Shown: positions 48,033 through 61,361, numbered from the stretch's first letter. The stretch: DNA of 64,000 bases from Caenorhabditis remanei (GCF_010183535.1 NC_071333.1:11468587-11532586); one strand, 5' to 3'. Notes: generated by a model not told the origin, from the letters alone. Made by a program: numbers and translations.

Positions 48033-51000
48033 GAAACTTCAAATTCTCCACCCGTCTCATCTGGACAGGCAATAAAAAACGCTTCAAACAATGGACCTGC
48101 TCGACACCCTATTCAGTATCAGGTATTTTTGGAAAAGAATCTTTTCGAGGCGCCTCAAGAAACTTCCATCGAAAAAAGCTCAGCAACTTTCAAAATTCTA
48201 CTATTCAGAAGAAAGATCAAAAACCAAAAAAAAGTGTGGAAGAAAAGAAAAGGTGTTCAAAATGCACAAAGCTTCCGGTTCTGTCTCCAGGCATGTGCAA
48301 CGTTTCTATGTTTCTCATAACAATAGGACCCCGTCTGAGCTTCCTTTGTCGGACTTTCTTCACACAATTTTTCAAGTTTCCATGCACTTTTTCGTAGACT
48401 TGGAACTTATTTATCAATTAGTAGTTGTTCTTCTACTAAACAAATGAAGGAATTACCGTTGGCTTTGGCGTATGAAAAAACTTCAAACTATTCTCAAAGT
48501 TTGTGATAACTTTGAAATATATAATTTTTGACATCTAGCTCCATATTTTCTCATGATATTTGAAGTTTCACATACAAAAAATTCCTTGACTTCTTCATAA
48601 TGAAAAAAGACTCGCCTTTATTTTTCTTGATGCAAATCTTACATATATTCCAAGAACATACGTGAATTCCGGTATTGTACTTTTCTCAACAAATCTGAAA
48701 AAACGTCACTTTTAGAAAATCGAATAGTCTAGTTTTTTGGAAATTGTTTTCAGCCAGAAAGTTCAATTAAATTTTTTCCTTTGTATTTATAGTTGGTAAA
48801 AGTGAATTAATTACCTCACCTGTGATATCAAAATGTACTATAAGCTAGACCCAACTGGCTTTCAAAATACTAAATTTGAAATACCAAACTTCAATAATTT
48901 TGTTATTAGCTACTACTATTTGCACACCCAGTGTCAATCAACAGTGTCTATTTTGGTAAAAATAGAAGTTATTAGTTTTCTTCATTTTTCACACTTACTC
49001 ACTTTTCCAATAATTTGTACGGGTTTGTTCAGATACAGTTTGTTCTTGAAACTAGAACGTAGCCAATGAAACGTATACTTTGAAACTTTCAAAAATATCT
49101 AAATACTTTACCCTATTATCAACAAAACTTCAGCATGGTTTCCACACTGCCTGTCCGTTGGTATTCTGATCAACGATTTCGTTTCTCTTAGTATCCAAAG
49201 AACTCTTATCATCATTTGTAATTTCTTGCGACTATCTGTGGCAAACTACTTGCGACCTCCACGTGATTATCTTGTTTGTAAGCGTGACCAACGGTCTTTT
49301 GCAACAAAAAAAAAGAATGTCAGCACTCGTCTCGATTTCCCGTGTTTGGTATCGCACGAATATCTATTGGTCGTCCTTGATCCGTTACGATAGTCGCCAT
49401 GTAGATGAACAGATTGTAACTCTTTATTCCCGTTTCTGTTGATCCCCTTCAGTTTTTTTACTATTCTATCTGAATTCTCACACACTTTTGCAAAGTCATT
49501 CACTGAATATGAAGTGAAAAAAATAGTGAAGAGCGCGTGGTTTATGTGTGTGTGTGTGTGAGAGTGTTTCATTTTGCCCTCCAGTGTTTTTTTGGTTTCC
49601 CAATGTAAACTGATCTTTAATAGAGAAACCGACCTCATTCTCTCGTTCATCCGCTTTGAAAGAGAACTGATCGTTGTCTTTAGATTATTTTTCCATGAAA
49701 TTTTAACTTTCTTTATCAGTTTCCACAAACTATAAAATGTTTCCTATTCCTGTTCATCACAACTTGATCACTTTTCACCTCCGCTAAGTTGGCAAATTCC
49801 TCAAAAAAAACGAAGAGATCAAAAATCTCGTAATGAAATTTCGCAGCTAGGAGTTCTTAGTATTTCATTGAAAAAAAAAGTGTTTTTCGGAATCAATGAA
49901 ACACCTGTTTTTAATTTTTTGTTCAAGAATTTACTTACTAAAACAAATTATCATTTAGTTCGATAATTTCTAACCAAAAATTTTCAGGTTGAATGCGACA
50001 TTTGTTTGTTTTTTCTCTCTAAAAACCTGCAAGAAATTGATCTCTCTTGAATTTCACGCGCGTGTAAACTACAGGATATGACGTCAATTGTATTCCATTT
50101 CAACCAGATTCAAACCCCATAAAAATTCAAAAATCAGAATCTTTGCTTCAGTTCGTATACAAAAATATATAGTTGTCATGCATCACGTTCTATTTTTAAA
50201 AACCAGAAGAGTAACTAATGGGAAGAATAGAATGGCAGTTCACACATTCATCTCTGATTTCTGTTTTGTTACACATTTAGTGTAACCTACGTAGTACTTA
50301 TCCTCAAGTGCACCTCGAATTTTTTCGTTTCTTTCCCCCCATCTTGCATGAATTTAATTTCCGATTAAGATCTATTGAATTATAATAGCGTTGACAATTC
50401 TGCTAGTTATATTTTATTATCAAATGTTCAACCCACTTCACCAAATGGGGAAAACGTGAAAATAGCATTGGTTCGGCATGCCGAGGGTCTTCGTTTCTTA
50501 ATTACACTTTTCTGCTATAGGAGAAGAAGAATATGAAAAAGAACCCTTTCATTTGTGTCTCTTGATTGGCATGAAGAAGAATCGAGACGGTTTTGCCTCA
50601 TCAGATACCAAAAAGTTACCTATCAAGGTTTCTTCGACCTTCTCCAACTGGAGATCAATTTATTTTTGTGTTTAGTGTGATGTACGCTCTTGGAGTATTC
50701 CACATCAAACGTAGTGTGTGTAAAAACTGAGTTTTAATCGTTTTCTTTAAACACCTGCTGCAATTTCCAGGCTTCCTTAAGATCTAATGCTAATACAACT
50801 TTTAAAGAAACTATCGTGAAATATGAACTCTGGTGAAATTTGAACGTTTTTGTTCTCCTTTTACAATTCACGTGCTTTGTATTCCAGTTATCTTGATTTT
50901 TCCTTATTCTGCCGATGGTGCCAGTTCTGATGTTATCTTTAATTTAAAAATTTTGAAAAAGGTGGCAACGTATCATAAAGCGTTTTGTATTCTAGCAGGA

Positions 51001-54000
51001 AAGTATTTGCATTCAAAACCAATCGTATTTTCCATATTTTTCATAGAAATTTTGTTCACTGTTTTTTGTTTGAGGTCAAACTTGTTTAATTTACTTAGGA
51101 TAACAAATTGAGTATCTGGCAGAAGATATTATCATGGAATACCTACTACTCAATCATTTTCTTTGAGAGATGACGGATCTATTCTTTTCCTTTCACCGCT
51201 CGAAACAAATGAGTTTTGGGAATCTGTGTACTACATTGTAGTGCGTCATTGAGAGCACTCTATGAACAATCAGACTGTGTGGTTGTGTTCTTCCGATAAC
51301 CTTCTCGACATGTGTCCAGTTTTCTCTCCGTCCTGACACATCCCAACACACGCTGTTGCCATTCTCCTATCACATGTCTTCTTCATCATTATTTCTCACG
51401 CTGAACTTGCATTTTTCAATTCTTGCACCAAACAGAATTTTGGCTCCCTGCTTGATTGTAATTATTTCGGAAGGGAAGAATGAGGCGGAAATCAGTTGAG
51501 AGGACACTTCTACTGGCAATCACGCCACATTCGTTTATTGATTTGATAAAAAAAGCACAATTTCCCTTTTCTGATAAGCGTCCGAAATGAAAGCATCGTG
51601 TGTCTGTCCTGGTGGTATCACAGTTTCATTATTTCAAAATTGCACTTACTTTACGTTTCAAAATAATAACTGTTTGATTGATTTAATCAACTATATATCT
51701 TTTCGACCGTTTGGATCAATAGATTGAGAGGAAGGGAAACAAAACACACGTTAGTTTTACCTTCATTCCTCCCCACGCCCGCTCTCTCGATTGTTTTGTT
51801 TGCCTTCTTGTCCTCTTCTCATTTCACCCCACCACCGCCACCCCCCAGTTGAACCTACTTTATTGATTCCACATTATTACAGAGGTCAAATGTTGGGGAC
51901 ATACAACGGTGAAAATAAACTTGAATCAGACGGTATGTTTCTGTTTTTTTCTTGATTGAAATCTTTGCAATTTTGTGTTTTCAGGTAAAGACAACTCTAT
52001 ATGTCATATATGTAGCGACGTGGCTACCGGTAGGCATTATGGAGCAATTGCGTGTAATGGATGCAAAGGGTTTTTCCGGAGGACAGTGAGAAGGAACTAT
52101 GATTATCACTGCAGATTTGAATCGAAATGTGAAATTGACAAACGTAAGTGATTATGTAACCAGAAATCTGAATTTATAGTTTTCATTTTAGATAACAGAG
52201 CAGTTTGTCGGTACTGCAGATTCATGAAATGTATTGCATCTGGAATGCGTGATGACCAAGTTCAAAGTGAAAGAGATGTAATCGGAAAACGGTCAGTTTT
52301 CTTTTCTACTTGTAAAAACTCCATATAGCTACATCAAAAAATTTCTAGATCTAGAAAATACGTTTTTTTGTTATCCAGGGAGAAAAAAGACAACGTGAGA
52401 AGCCATCAACAAGAAGCAACACCACGAACATCTCCTGAATTAGCGTTGTCACCCAACCCCGATGAGTTTGAAGAACTTCTGGAGAATCTTCTGAAGTCTG
52501 AATTGACAATACAAAGTCTCCGAGACACAGTGATCACTCAAACCGGAAATGTGGAATACACCACGAAGTCCAAGAATGTTTGTTTTTTGACTAAAGTATG
52601 AACTTATTTTTCAAGGTTTCATATTTCAGAGACTTGCGAATGCAGATAGCACAGCAACACTGAACGATGTTCTCAAATCCATGCACAGTCAATTGTTATT
52701 GGTCATCGAATGGGCAAAAACACTTCCAGAATTCACGCAACTCTCTAGCGCTGATCAGGTTAGACAGAACATTGAACAAAACGAAAAAACTGTTATCGAA
52801 CTTATAAAACGAAAAATGTGTGCATCATCTGTGCTTGATTCCGTATTAAAACTGCAATCAGAATGTATTCCTATTGATAAAAAAGAATCTTTTTCGTCTT
52901 TTCCATTCTGATAAGAGAACTCGTACTGTCAGAAAGTATAAATTAATCCATGAGAAACTAAAAGCACAAATGACTTTTATGTTTTTATTGTGACATTTTC
53001 AGGCAATTCTTCTCAAGAATTTCGCTGGTCAACACGTGACCTTATGCGTGGCTTATCGTTCTGTTGGTGCCGCTGACGCGTTGAAACTACTAAATGATCT
53101 TTACATCCCAAGAGCTTCAAAAACAAATCCACACGTCAAAGAATAGTAAGACTTGCAATAAATATCAATGAAAAATGAATAATAAGTATTCAGTGTCGAT
53201 GGATTTTACCTTCGAGACTGTGAGAAAGTCATGGACCAGTTGGTAGAACCAATGCGGTTTTTAAAACTTGACAACAAGGAGTTTGTTGCTCTGAAAGCGT
53301 GTGTATTTTTCAATCCAGGTAGGATAATTCTCGAAGACTGACTTTTTAAATAGTTCTTCTTTTAACAGTGGCGCCAGGACTATCAAATCATGCAGTAAAT
53401 CTAGTATTAAATGCCCGGAGGAAGATATTTACTGCTTTTGAAAGATACATCAGAACAAACAAGCCAATGGAATTAACACGTGTTGGAGATTTGACGTTTT
53501 TCATTCTTACACCACTTTCAGTAAGAACAATTGATATTATTGCAGTCAGGTTTCAATGAAATTATTGTTACAGGTACTTTCAAAATCAATTTCGGAAGAT
53601 ATTATGTTCACTAAAGTGAGTGGTGTCGCCAGAATAGACGTTTTGATGGAGGAACTAATACTAGCCGAGACTGATTATGTGGAAGATAGACATGGTTTGT
53701 ATCTATAACCGATTTTTTTTGAAAAGAAGAGCATTTGCAGTTCCAGATCAAACCCCTTGTTCTATCATGAATGACATACCATCCATACCTTCAGGCAGTC
53801 AGGATATGTGTGGACAGTGTGATGATATTCTCCGCACTTCCACTTCTAGTAATTCACCTACAAACTCGTAAGTAAAGTTCTCATCAAATTCTTTGGTTTC
53901 CCATGTTCGTCTTTTTGCTCGACCGTAGACAAAACTGTTTCGATAGACTTTAGCGCATATGACCTGAGATGAGCAAACACCAACTATGTGGTCTTTGTGA

Positions 54001-54858
54001 ACTACCATTCATTTTGTGATGATCTGACGTTTAAAGTCAAAAAAAAATTTCAGCGTATTGACGTAGACTTGCTAAAAGCGAGGGTGAAACGGTGCGATAA
54101 GTACATAATGTCAAGGTGACAAAAGTTCGATGGGTCAACTTAGCAATGAGTCATAGTTTAGATATGATATTTATTGACTGTTCATAAAAAATGATCAGAT
54201 CAGATCTCAATCATTGAAAAAAGTTGTTGACCATGATCCCTTTGAATAATCACATCTTTATTGTTCGCATACGTTTCGAAACTTGAAAACTAAATTGTTT
54301 TTCCCCTGAATGTCTCCTCAGGGATTCCTCCCGCGTTCCTTCATTTGTCAATGTCATAAATTCAACATCAAAATTTCTAGTTTTTCATAATCCCCAGCGT
54401 TTAATAATACCACCGTGTTAACAGTTTGTTTCGTTTTTGCACATCTTCCGGGATCCATGTATTTGGTTTTTTCTTCAAATTTTATATTGCTGTCATAAAT
54501 CAATCAAACCAAAACGGCTGAGCATCAATGATGAAAAAAGTTTTCAATGATATATCGAATTATCGTTTTTTTTTTTGCAGAAGTTTGACGGCTGGTCTCT
54601 TGCTGAAAACGGATGACGTGATGATGTCGGGTATCGGAGCACAATACTCAACACCACAGTAAGTAAAAAAATGTGATATGACTATTGTATCAGAGAAAAA
54701 AATTGCTACAGTTGCAAAGAGATTCTTTTTAAAACACTAGAATAGTAATGAATTTAAATTTCAGACCTCACACACCGCAGTTTGCTGATTCGTCTCACTT
54801 GAACATCCCATACTCTTACTCATCTGGATACAATCAATACTCTAACGGATATTCTTGA
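48033..54858 (+). CDS. nhr-35: HNF4-type nuclear hormone receptor
   Basis: A ligand-regulated transcription factor of the NR2A/HNF4-like class expanded in nematodes. Core exons: 51890(ATG)-51932, 51985-52143, 52192-52291, 52379-52577, 52630-52758, 53003-53145, 53194-53318, 53369-53520, 53574-53694, 53741-53867, 54581-54658 and 54765-54858. They total 1470 nt and 489 residues. An upstream exon 48033-48122 has an ATG at 48091; it leaves phase 2 and fits exactly onto the exon entered at 51883, adding [13 protein letters not shown] for 502 residues. The DNA-binding domain (about residues 20-96 of the short form) has CHICSD, P-box [17 protein letters not shown] and eight zinc cysteines. The ligand-binding domain starts near 170 ([30 protein letters not shown]). 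The Ser/Tyr-rich tail is disordered. HNF4-like receptors control fat and intermediary metabolism; the ligand is unknown. Confidence 0.9.
48123..51882 (+). other. 3.76 kb first intron of the long nhr-35 form
   Basis: This is an intron if the distal exon is used, and promoter of the short form otherwise. It contains a (TG)n run at 49544-49560 and a TGACGTCA site near 50079. The AT-rich part 48.4-49.1 kb looks like degraded repeat sequence. No gene recognised. Confidence 0.5.
49544..49560 (+). repeat. (TG)8 microsatellite
   Basis: A short uninterrupted TG run. Confidence 0.8.
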
Positions 54859-55428
54859 TTTTTTCTCACAAATTTTTAACTATATTTCTTGTTTCAATAT
54901 TCAATTTTATATCCGTTTCATGTTCTCAAACTGTGATTATTCCAAATTCCCGAGCACACAAAAGTTATTAAAACTCCCTATGAAAATGCCATTGAAACAC
55001 CAACTAACGGGTGACTTCTTGCTATTTAGTCCAATTTTATTATTTCATTTCTTTTTCTCACGTAATTTGTTTTTTTTCTATTTTAATCTATTTTTTCGAT
55101 TCAACCTCTTCATGAAATCTTTGATCTGAAAAATCTTGTTGTGTTCTTACAAAAAGAATCCGAATTCAATCTGAACCCAATTTTAATTTACGACATCTCC
55201 CCCCGGCGTGATAGCTCCTTTTGTTCTGAAGCGTCAAACAACGTTATTACATTTTGTTTGGCATTTGGAGTGGTGGTGCACCCCTAAAAATGGACCGAGA
55301 GGGAAGTGATGTTTCAATCCAGTCATGCCTGAAATTGGAAGCCATTTTGATGCCCATTACAACAGGATGAATCGAGTTGCGTGGGATCTGTGAGATATTT
55401 GATGATTTACAACTATGAGAGTGGTTAA

Positions 55429-55434
55429 AATAAA
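55429..55434 (+). terminator. Possible nhr-35 poly(A) signal
   Basis: AATAAA about 570 nt past the stop. Confidence 0.4.
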
Positions 55435-58400
55435 AGTTTTTGTCATTTTAAATTAGGTTAGTTATTTTTAAATGTATTATTCACGACTGGTAAAAATTCG
55501 AGTCGGGTTGTTTGATATTTTGGTCCTGTTGCTTTTTCTCCTCGCCAAAAATCTGCGTACCCATCAATGTATTATAATGAGGAGACAAAATGAGAATCCA
55601 TTCAGAAATCCCAAAGCAAGCGTGACCTTGTCATGTGCACAAAATTAATGCGTAGAGCACCACGTCAGAGGATCACTATTACATTGAACTTTGATGGTAG
55701 GTTCCGGATGAACCACATGAATATGCGAACAGTCATGATTGAACTTTGGAGATATTTTTGCATGATTATGCATATAAAATGAATTGATGTTCTAGACTCA
55801 TTTGCATTATTTGAAGACTCCCGTAGGTGTCAATGTAAACGTTTGCACCTCGAAAATGAATAATGGTAGGTAGAAAAAAGTAAAAAGTAAAAGTAAATAG
55901 AAAATGAACAAATGATCAATTAATATATTTTTGAGCATCTGGGTGATCTCTTATTTGGGATGTACGCCTGTAACAATTTCAGGTTTTTTTCAGAAAGTCT
56001 ACTACGTCATGCCACGGTTATTGAACCCTAATTCTTTAACCATACTTGTATACGCCTATGTTTCTGAATATGTTCATTTTCTCGAAAGCTTCCAGTTGAT
56101 CATAAACATCATTTTACGACAAAGGAACACATATTTCTAAGAACACTAGTTTTGGTTGTTTTCGGTTTGTTAGGAACCCTCTGTTATAGTAGAAATCTGA
56201 AACGGTTGACGTTTTTGACGGAATAATCCATTCATGGGACCTCGGCTTGTTTTTCCGTGTTGTTTTCAATTTAGTTTCGTATTATACGTATATGTACCAT
56301 CACTTTTGTCTGGAGTTTGGAATAACTTTTTGCTTCAACACATCACCCCAAATAGTGAGAAACATCATTAAAACCTTTCTGAAATAGAATTACGTTTTTG
56401 GGTAGTAAACTAGACACTACTTTTCACACACATCATAATTCTGAGAAATATCCCAGCTTTTAAAAAACATATAGTTTGGTGTCCAAGCAAAACAGACATC
56501 ACAAGCAAAACAAGATTTTGAAAAACCAGGAAAAAGGAACAGCGAGACATGTTTTCCAACCTAATTTGATGAACCAAAGTCAGCTGCTAGAAACTTGTGA
56601 TGGAACGTTACAGGTCAAGAATTCAGTTCTTTTGTAACGTGATACGTAGAATTCCTTTTCCAGTCCATCTCTTTCCAAATTTTGCATCATATGAAAACTT
56701 TGAACGAGTTCACCGAATATGTTTTTGATGTTTTCCTACGTAGTAATTGTTGGGAACAAAATGGATCATATTCTTGAACAAATTTGGTTAAACTTTTGTA
56801 ATGATATTTAGTGTGCCAGACTGAACAATATTTAATTATGAAATTCTAGGTGAACACGTCAACCAGCAGACCATTGTTTATTGATATCAAGATTGAATTA
56901 TCTCATTCGACTTTTGTATTTCTGTGGCTCGGAGTATTATTATTATCTTGATTGTATTATTTTGACCCCATAGTACCACACATTTCTAAAACAATGAAAC
57001 TACTACGTACCTAAACTTGTCAGTCATCTCAATGTCTGGAGTTGTCATTTGAAACAAAGGAAAAAATCTTGAGTCCTATGATGTCATTCAATTGAAACGT
57101 CGCCCACGATTAGAAATAGACAAAAGGGGAGGTTGGAGATTTGTGAACTCTAAATATTCTATTTTTCTATTTTTGACTGACAAGTCTACTTCAACTCGGT
57201 ACCCTCCGTGTTATAGTAGTAGTAGTAGTAGTAGTAGTAGTGTTTTGATTGAAATATGTAAAACGGATGCAAAGGAGAATAGATAAAACCGGCGGCGAGA
57301 CGAAGATGGAGCACCCAAACCTACGAATCTTTAATATCCGGTGACACGTCAACCTCATTTCAGATGCCCTTTGATTAAACTACGTAATTCACTGTAAAAT
57401 GATGTATGAGAGATCCAATCTGAGTCCAATTTGAATTTATATTGGTTTTATATCTCTGTTTTATGTAATTTTCTCATCCATCTTCGGTTGTGTCAAATAT
57501 AACGTCATTTTCCCAGTTTTCTGATTCTAGGAACCAAACAATTGTTTTGGGTAGGGACGAATTCAAAACTGTTTTGAACAAAAACCAAAGAATCGAAAGT
57601 TGTTAAGAACACTAGAGCACGCAAACAACTTGCTTTAGAGAGCAAAGAATCACTATTCCAAAATGGCAAGTATTAGGTTTCCACAACGAGGTTTTTGGAT
57701 TGATGAGCTGAAAAACACAATAGATCCTAAACATCGACATCACCGTTGTTTGTTACCTTTTTTGCTAACTTTATTCCCGTAGTGAACCAACAACTTTTAC
57801 GTTTCATCCATTCACAAGTCACATTTCGTTATAATTAGAGCTCATTGAGGATGTATTTTTTGATGCATGCTCGATTCTTCTTTCTTGTGATCTCATCTTC
57901 CGTTGACCGGAAATCTGGATACTTCATGATTAGAAACTTTTGCAAATTTACGTGTAATCAGCGAAGACCGATGTGATGTTGTCATAAACTGCCTTTTTCA
58001 ATTCTGATTACGTTGTGAATCTCGGCGATGATATCACTGAATTGTGTCTAAAAATGGTAGTCACAAATTAAACTGGAAATTCGGATACGCCAGCTGAAAT
58101 CCAAAAACGAAATCAACTAAAACTGATTTATATTCGCTTAGATAACAACAAATGGGCAATACTGTAGCAACTTGTTTCGATATGGGAATTTCGTGAAAAT
58201 TCCCACTGAACGTTTTCAAAATTTTAAGAATTTTGAAGCACACCACATTCTCGGTATTTTTCAAAATCAACATTCTGCTTAGACATGTTCAGATGTATTT
58301 AGACAGTTCTAATAACAATGACGCAAAAACTACCTATTCTCACACAAAGGGTTCATAGAAATTCCTGATGAGGTTCGGCGGGTTTTTTCATAAATTCTGA

Positions 58401-59600
58401 ATTAGAGGAAACACAATAGATGCTCCTCTTCAAAGAAATGTGACAAAAATGGAATACAGCTGATTCCTCATCAGATAAAAAGAGCCAACGTTCCCTTTTC
58501 ACATTCATAAAAAAAACCTCATTCCAACGTTTTATTCTTAGCTCTCCGTTTTATTTTTACCTTGCCTAATCCTGTTTGGTAAGGAAGTGTATTTGCATCA
58601 TGGAGCCTGAAAAATGGAATTAGACCTACGCTAGACGGATATTTTCGAAACTTTCTGACATTATTCAATTGAAGTTCTCCATGAACTTAACAGGTGGTTT
58701 TGACGTGTCTTTCAGTCATTCAGTTTTATTTCACCAGGTCTTTCCAATTATGATATCTTGTAATTGAATTTTTTAATTATACCAACTGATAACACCTGTA
58801 TAAACGCCCATAAGTATTTCTGTCGTAATTTATAGTTGTTATACATCAGTTCTGAAAGTTTCTGGAGTTCGTTCATTTGATTTCTGTTCCCTCCCTCCCG
58901 AATCCGCCTCCCGAAGCACACGAACATCAACATCGTCCAACCTACCGTAGGTTCAAGCGGGGTGGCAGCTGTACGTAAGGCTCCGCCTACTTTATGCTCT
59001 TTCTTTTCGAAATCTCCAGAAACTACACAATATTTTATGAAAAATGGGTGGAGAACTCATGAAGAACATGAGCTCGAGTGTCCTCACCACGGACGCCACG
59101 CCCATTTTACAAATAGCTTAAAAGCGAGGTTACTGATACTAAATTTATCCTTTCCTTGAATCTTCTCTTCTTTTTCTCCGGCTAGCTGATCGTCTTGCTC
59201 GCTTCTGGAACTCACTTTTCAAGTGGTCCATGAGAGGCTGGAGCAAAAGATGGAATTTATTTCCGTCGGTCCGGCTTCATTTTTTCCGCTCTACCTCTTC
59301 TAGACCCCCGCGTTTTACCAACACCTCTGTCCTCTAGGATTCAGTGGAGTTGCATAAAATATATATGGTAATGAACTCATGACTCAATTTCCCATTACCA
59401 TCAAATGATGCTAGTCTGAAGATTGTACTTTAGAAATCTTTCTGCTAGCTTCTTTTTATATACCTAGACTGCCATCCTCAAAACAAAAATATTCATCATC
59501 TATATGAGTTCAACTTTTCTGCTACTTGTTTTTCTTTCCTACACGCAAATAACATCTTGAATATTTCTCAGATTTACTTTTATTCCAAATCTACAACATC
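55435..59600. other. Intergenic nhr-35 / small peptide gene
   Basis: No supported gene. It includes the (TAG)9 microsatellite at 57214-57240, a GTAGGTT/AACCTAC palindrome at 58939-58953 within a GC-richer stretch (58.9-59.3 kb), and a TATA-like run at about 59354-59366 ahead of the small peptide gene. Confidence 0.5.
57214..57240 (+). repeat. (TAG)9 microsatellite
   Basis: Nine uninterrupted TAG triplets. Confidence 0.9.
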
Positions 59601-59647
59601 TTCATTTCCAGAAGTCTTCACTCAGACAGCTTTCAAATCTTGTGAAA

Positions 59648-60207
59648 ATGTCCGCCAAGTTGTTCATCCTTCTTGCGCTCGTCGCCATTGCATTCCAGTT
59701 CGCCACTGTCATCGAGGCTCGTAATGCTCCACCAATGACTCGTATCCAGGTGAGATAATTTATTTCCTTGTTGGAATTACTCTTAAGTAGCTAACATGTG
59801 TCTTCTGATGTTTCCACTGAGTGAGCAATAAACAAGAAGAACATAAAAACTAATCAAACGGAAGTTATGTCCTTGTAGGTAATGGTGATGTCAGAGGACA
59901 ACCAAATTTTAGAAGACTTCCTTTTTTGTTCCTGACATTTTAAGCCTGTGGGTGGTAAAAATGAGAATGTGCATGAAAAGCAAACAAAAAAGTTTGAAAT
60001 GACGTCAGCTACGCTTACTACTTACTACTTCAAAGTTTGTGAGATCTAGATTTAGAAATAGCATCCTAAAGTATTTTTGATATTTCCCAAAACAAATCTC
60101 ATTTTCAGGAAGTTTTCCGCAGTCTGATGGCTCCAGAGGAGGTTCGTGGAAAGAAGTACTACCAGCAATACATTCCAAACGCCGACCAATACATCACCGA
60201 GTGGTGA
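59648..60207 (+). CDS. Secreted 66-residue peptide precursor, neuropeptide-like
   Basis: Two exons, 59648-59749 and 60109-60207, join at phase 0 (CAG then GTGAGA; TTTTCAG then GAA) and encode 66 residues ending in TGA. Residues 1-24 form a clear signal peptide (MSAKLFILLALVAIAFQF, then ATVIEA). The remaining 42 residues lack cysteine. They contain Arg-Gly-Lys-Lys near residue 48 (PEEVRGKKYYQQY), a dibasic site preceded by Gly. That is the usual signal for prohormone cleavage and C-terminal amidation, so a peptide ending in EEVR-amide is predicted. Strong codon bias suggests high expression. I do not recognise a named nlp or flp family. It could equally be a small structural secreted protein. 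A splice acceptor lies at 59611. AATAAA is at 60441-60446. Confidence 0.85.
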
Positions 60208-60305
60208 TCACATCGTTCTCGTCTTCCCCAAAATCGACATAATTTAACCAGTATTTATCTTTTCATTCTCTGTTTCTGTCCCATCATCGTTCAAATTCAA
60301 CACTT

Positions 60306-60311
60306 TTTATT
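60306..60311 (-). terminator. Probable poly(A) signal of the Ly-6-like gene
   Basis: AATAAA on the minus strand, about 170 nt after the stop at 60482. Use of this site would make the two convergent 3' UTRs overlap. Confidence 0.5.
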
Positions 60312-60440
60312 TTCTTACCATTTTCCCCCTTCATCCTTCCAAAGAGACAAGACATGATTTCCCATTCGCCACCACCTAGAGAACACATTATTAGTTGCCA
60401 CTGAAAGTCGCACTTGATATTTGACAAGAGAGCATGTGTT

Positions 60441-60446
60441 AATAAA
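60441..60446 (+). terminator. Poly(A) signal of the small peptide gene
   Basis: AATAAA, 234 nt after the stop. It lies 36 nt from the stop codon of the convergent Ly-6-like gene. Confidence 0.6.
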
Positions 60447-60481
60447 AAATGTTAATATCACGTTTTTTCTCATTTTTTCAT

Positions 60482-61361
60482 TCAACCGAATAAAAATAAC
60501 AAAGTGTGGGCGACAAGAAAAGTGAGCAATATCGTCGGCACCAACTGACTGGATGAGGAATTGCAATAATCGTTGAAGCATGTACACTTGAGAACACGAG
60601 TTCCGAAGAGTGTCGTTTGTTCACACATGTCAACGCCTGGAAAGTGATATCAGAAGTTACTGAGATGTCTTGTCAACTGGAAAATGATAGTTACCTCCAA
60701 ATGGTACAATTGCACATCCTCGGATCATGGATATAATGCTTCGTTCACGGTCGACAAACATTCCCACTGAAACAAAACTTTATAAATCATAAGACAAAAG
60801 CTATGGTTATTGATAAAATTAAAGTCGAAGTTAGGTTAAAGGCAACAGCAACTTTGTATAAAATGTTTTCCATAATTCATAGATCAAGATTTATTTTGAG
60901 CATTTCCTTAGTGTTTTTGACTTCTCTTTCTCTAACAGTTATACCTGCACTAGAGATTTTATGAGAACTACTGAATCGTAGATAAACCGAGTAGACCAAA
61001 ATAAAAACCGGAAATATTACTGACAAATTTGAGTTCAAAAATAGCCGCACCCAATATAACACCGGAAGTTGTTTCTTCATTTGGAAATGCATTTTACACA
61101 TACGAGAAATGTTACTTTCAGAAATCACATATCCAGGAAGCAAATTGAAAACTTACTTTTATCTACTCCTCCTGATAAAATTGCAATTTTGACACAACCG
61201 AATAATCCATATTGACAGGAAGTTGCACTGTATACGCATTCAGATCCTTGTGAGGATGTACATTCGTAACAGTTGATTCCACTAGTAGGTTTCACTAATA
61301 ACAGAAAAAACACTGAAATAGCCAAAGTAAAGTTCTGGAGAACTGTCCGATGCTGTAGCAT
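60482..61361 (-). CDS. GPI-anchored Ly-6/uPAR-like three-finger protein
   Basis: Three exons, 61361-61157, 60766-60695 and 60636-60482, join at phases 1 and 1 and encode 143 residues. A signal peptide (NFTLAISVFFLLLVKPTSG) is followed by INCYECTSSQGSECV, the usual start of a three-finger fold. The second exon brings GMFVDRERSIISMIRGC. The third ends the domain with CTCFNDYCN, the conserved C-x-C...CN closing motif. A hydrophobic C-terminus (LVPTILLTFLVAHTLLFLFG) with a preceding Ser run is a typical GPI-attachment signal. Such proteins act at the cell surface, often as modulators of receptors or channels; the partner here is unknown. It is too divergent for me to match to odr-2 or a hot gene. 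Confidence 0.85.
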
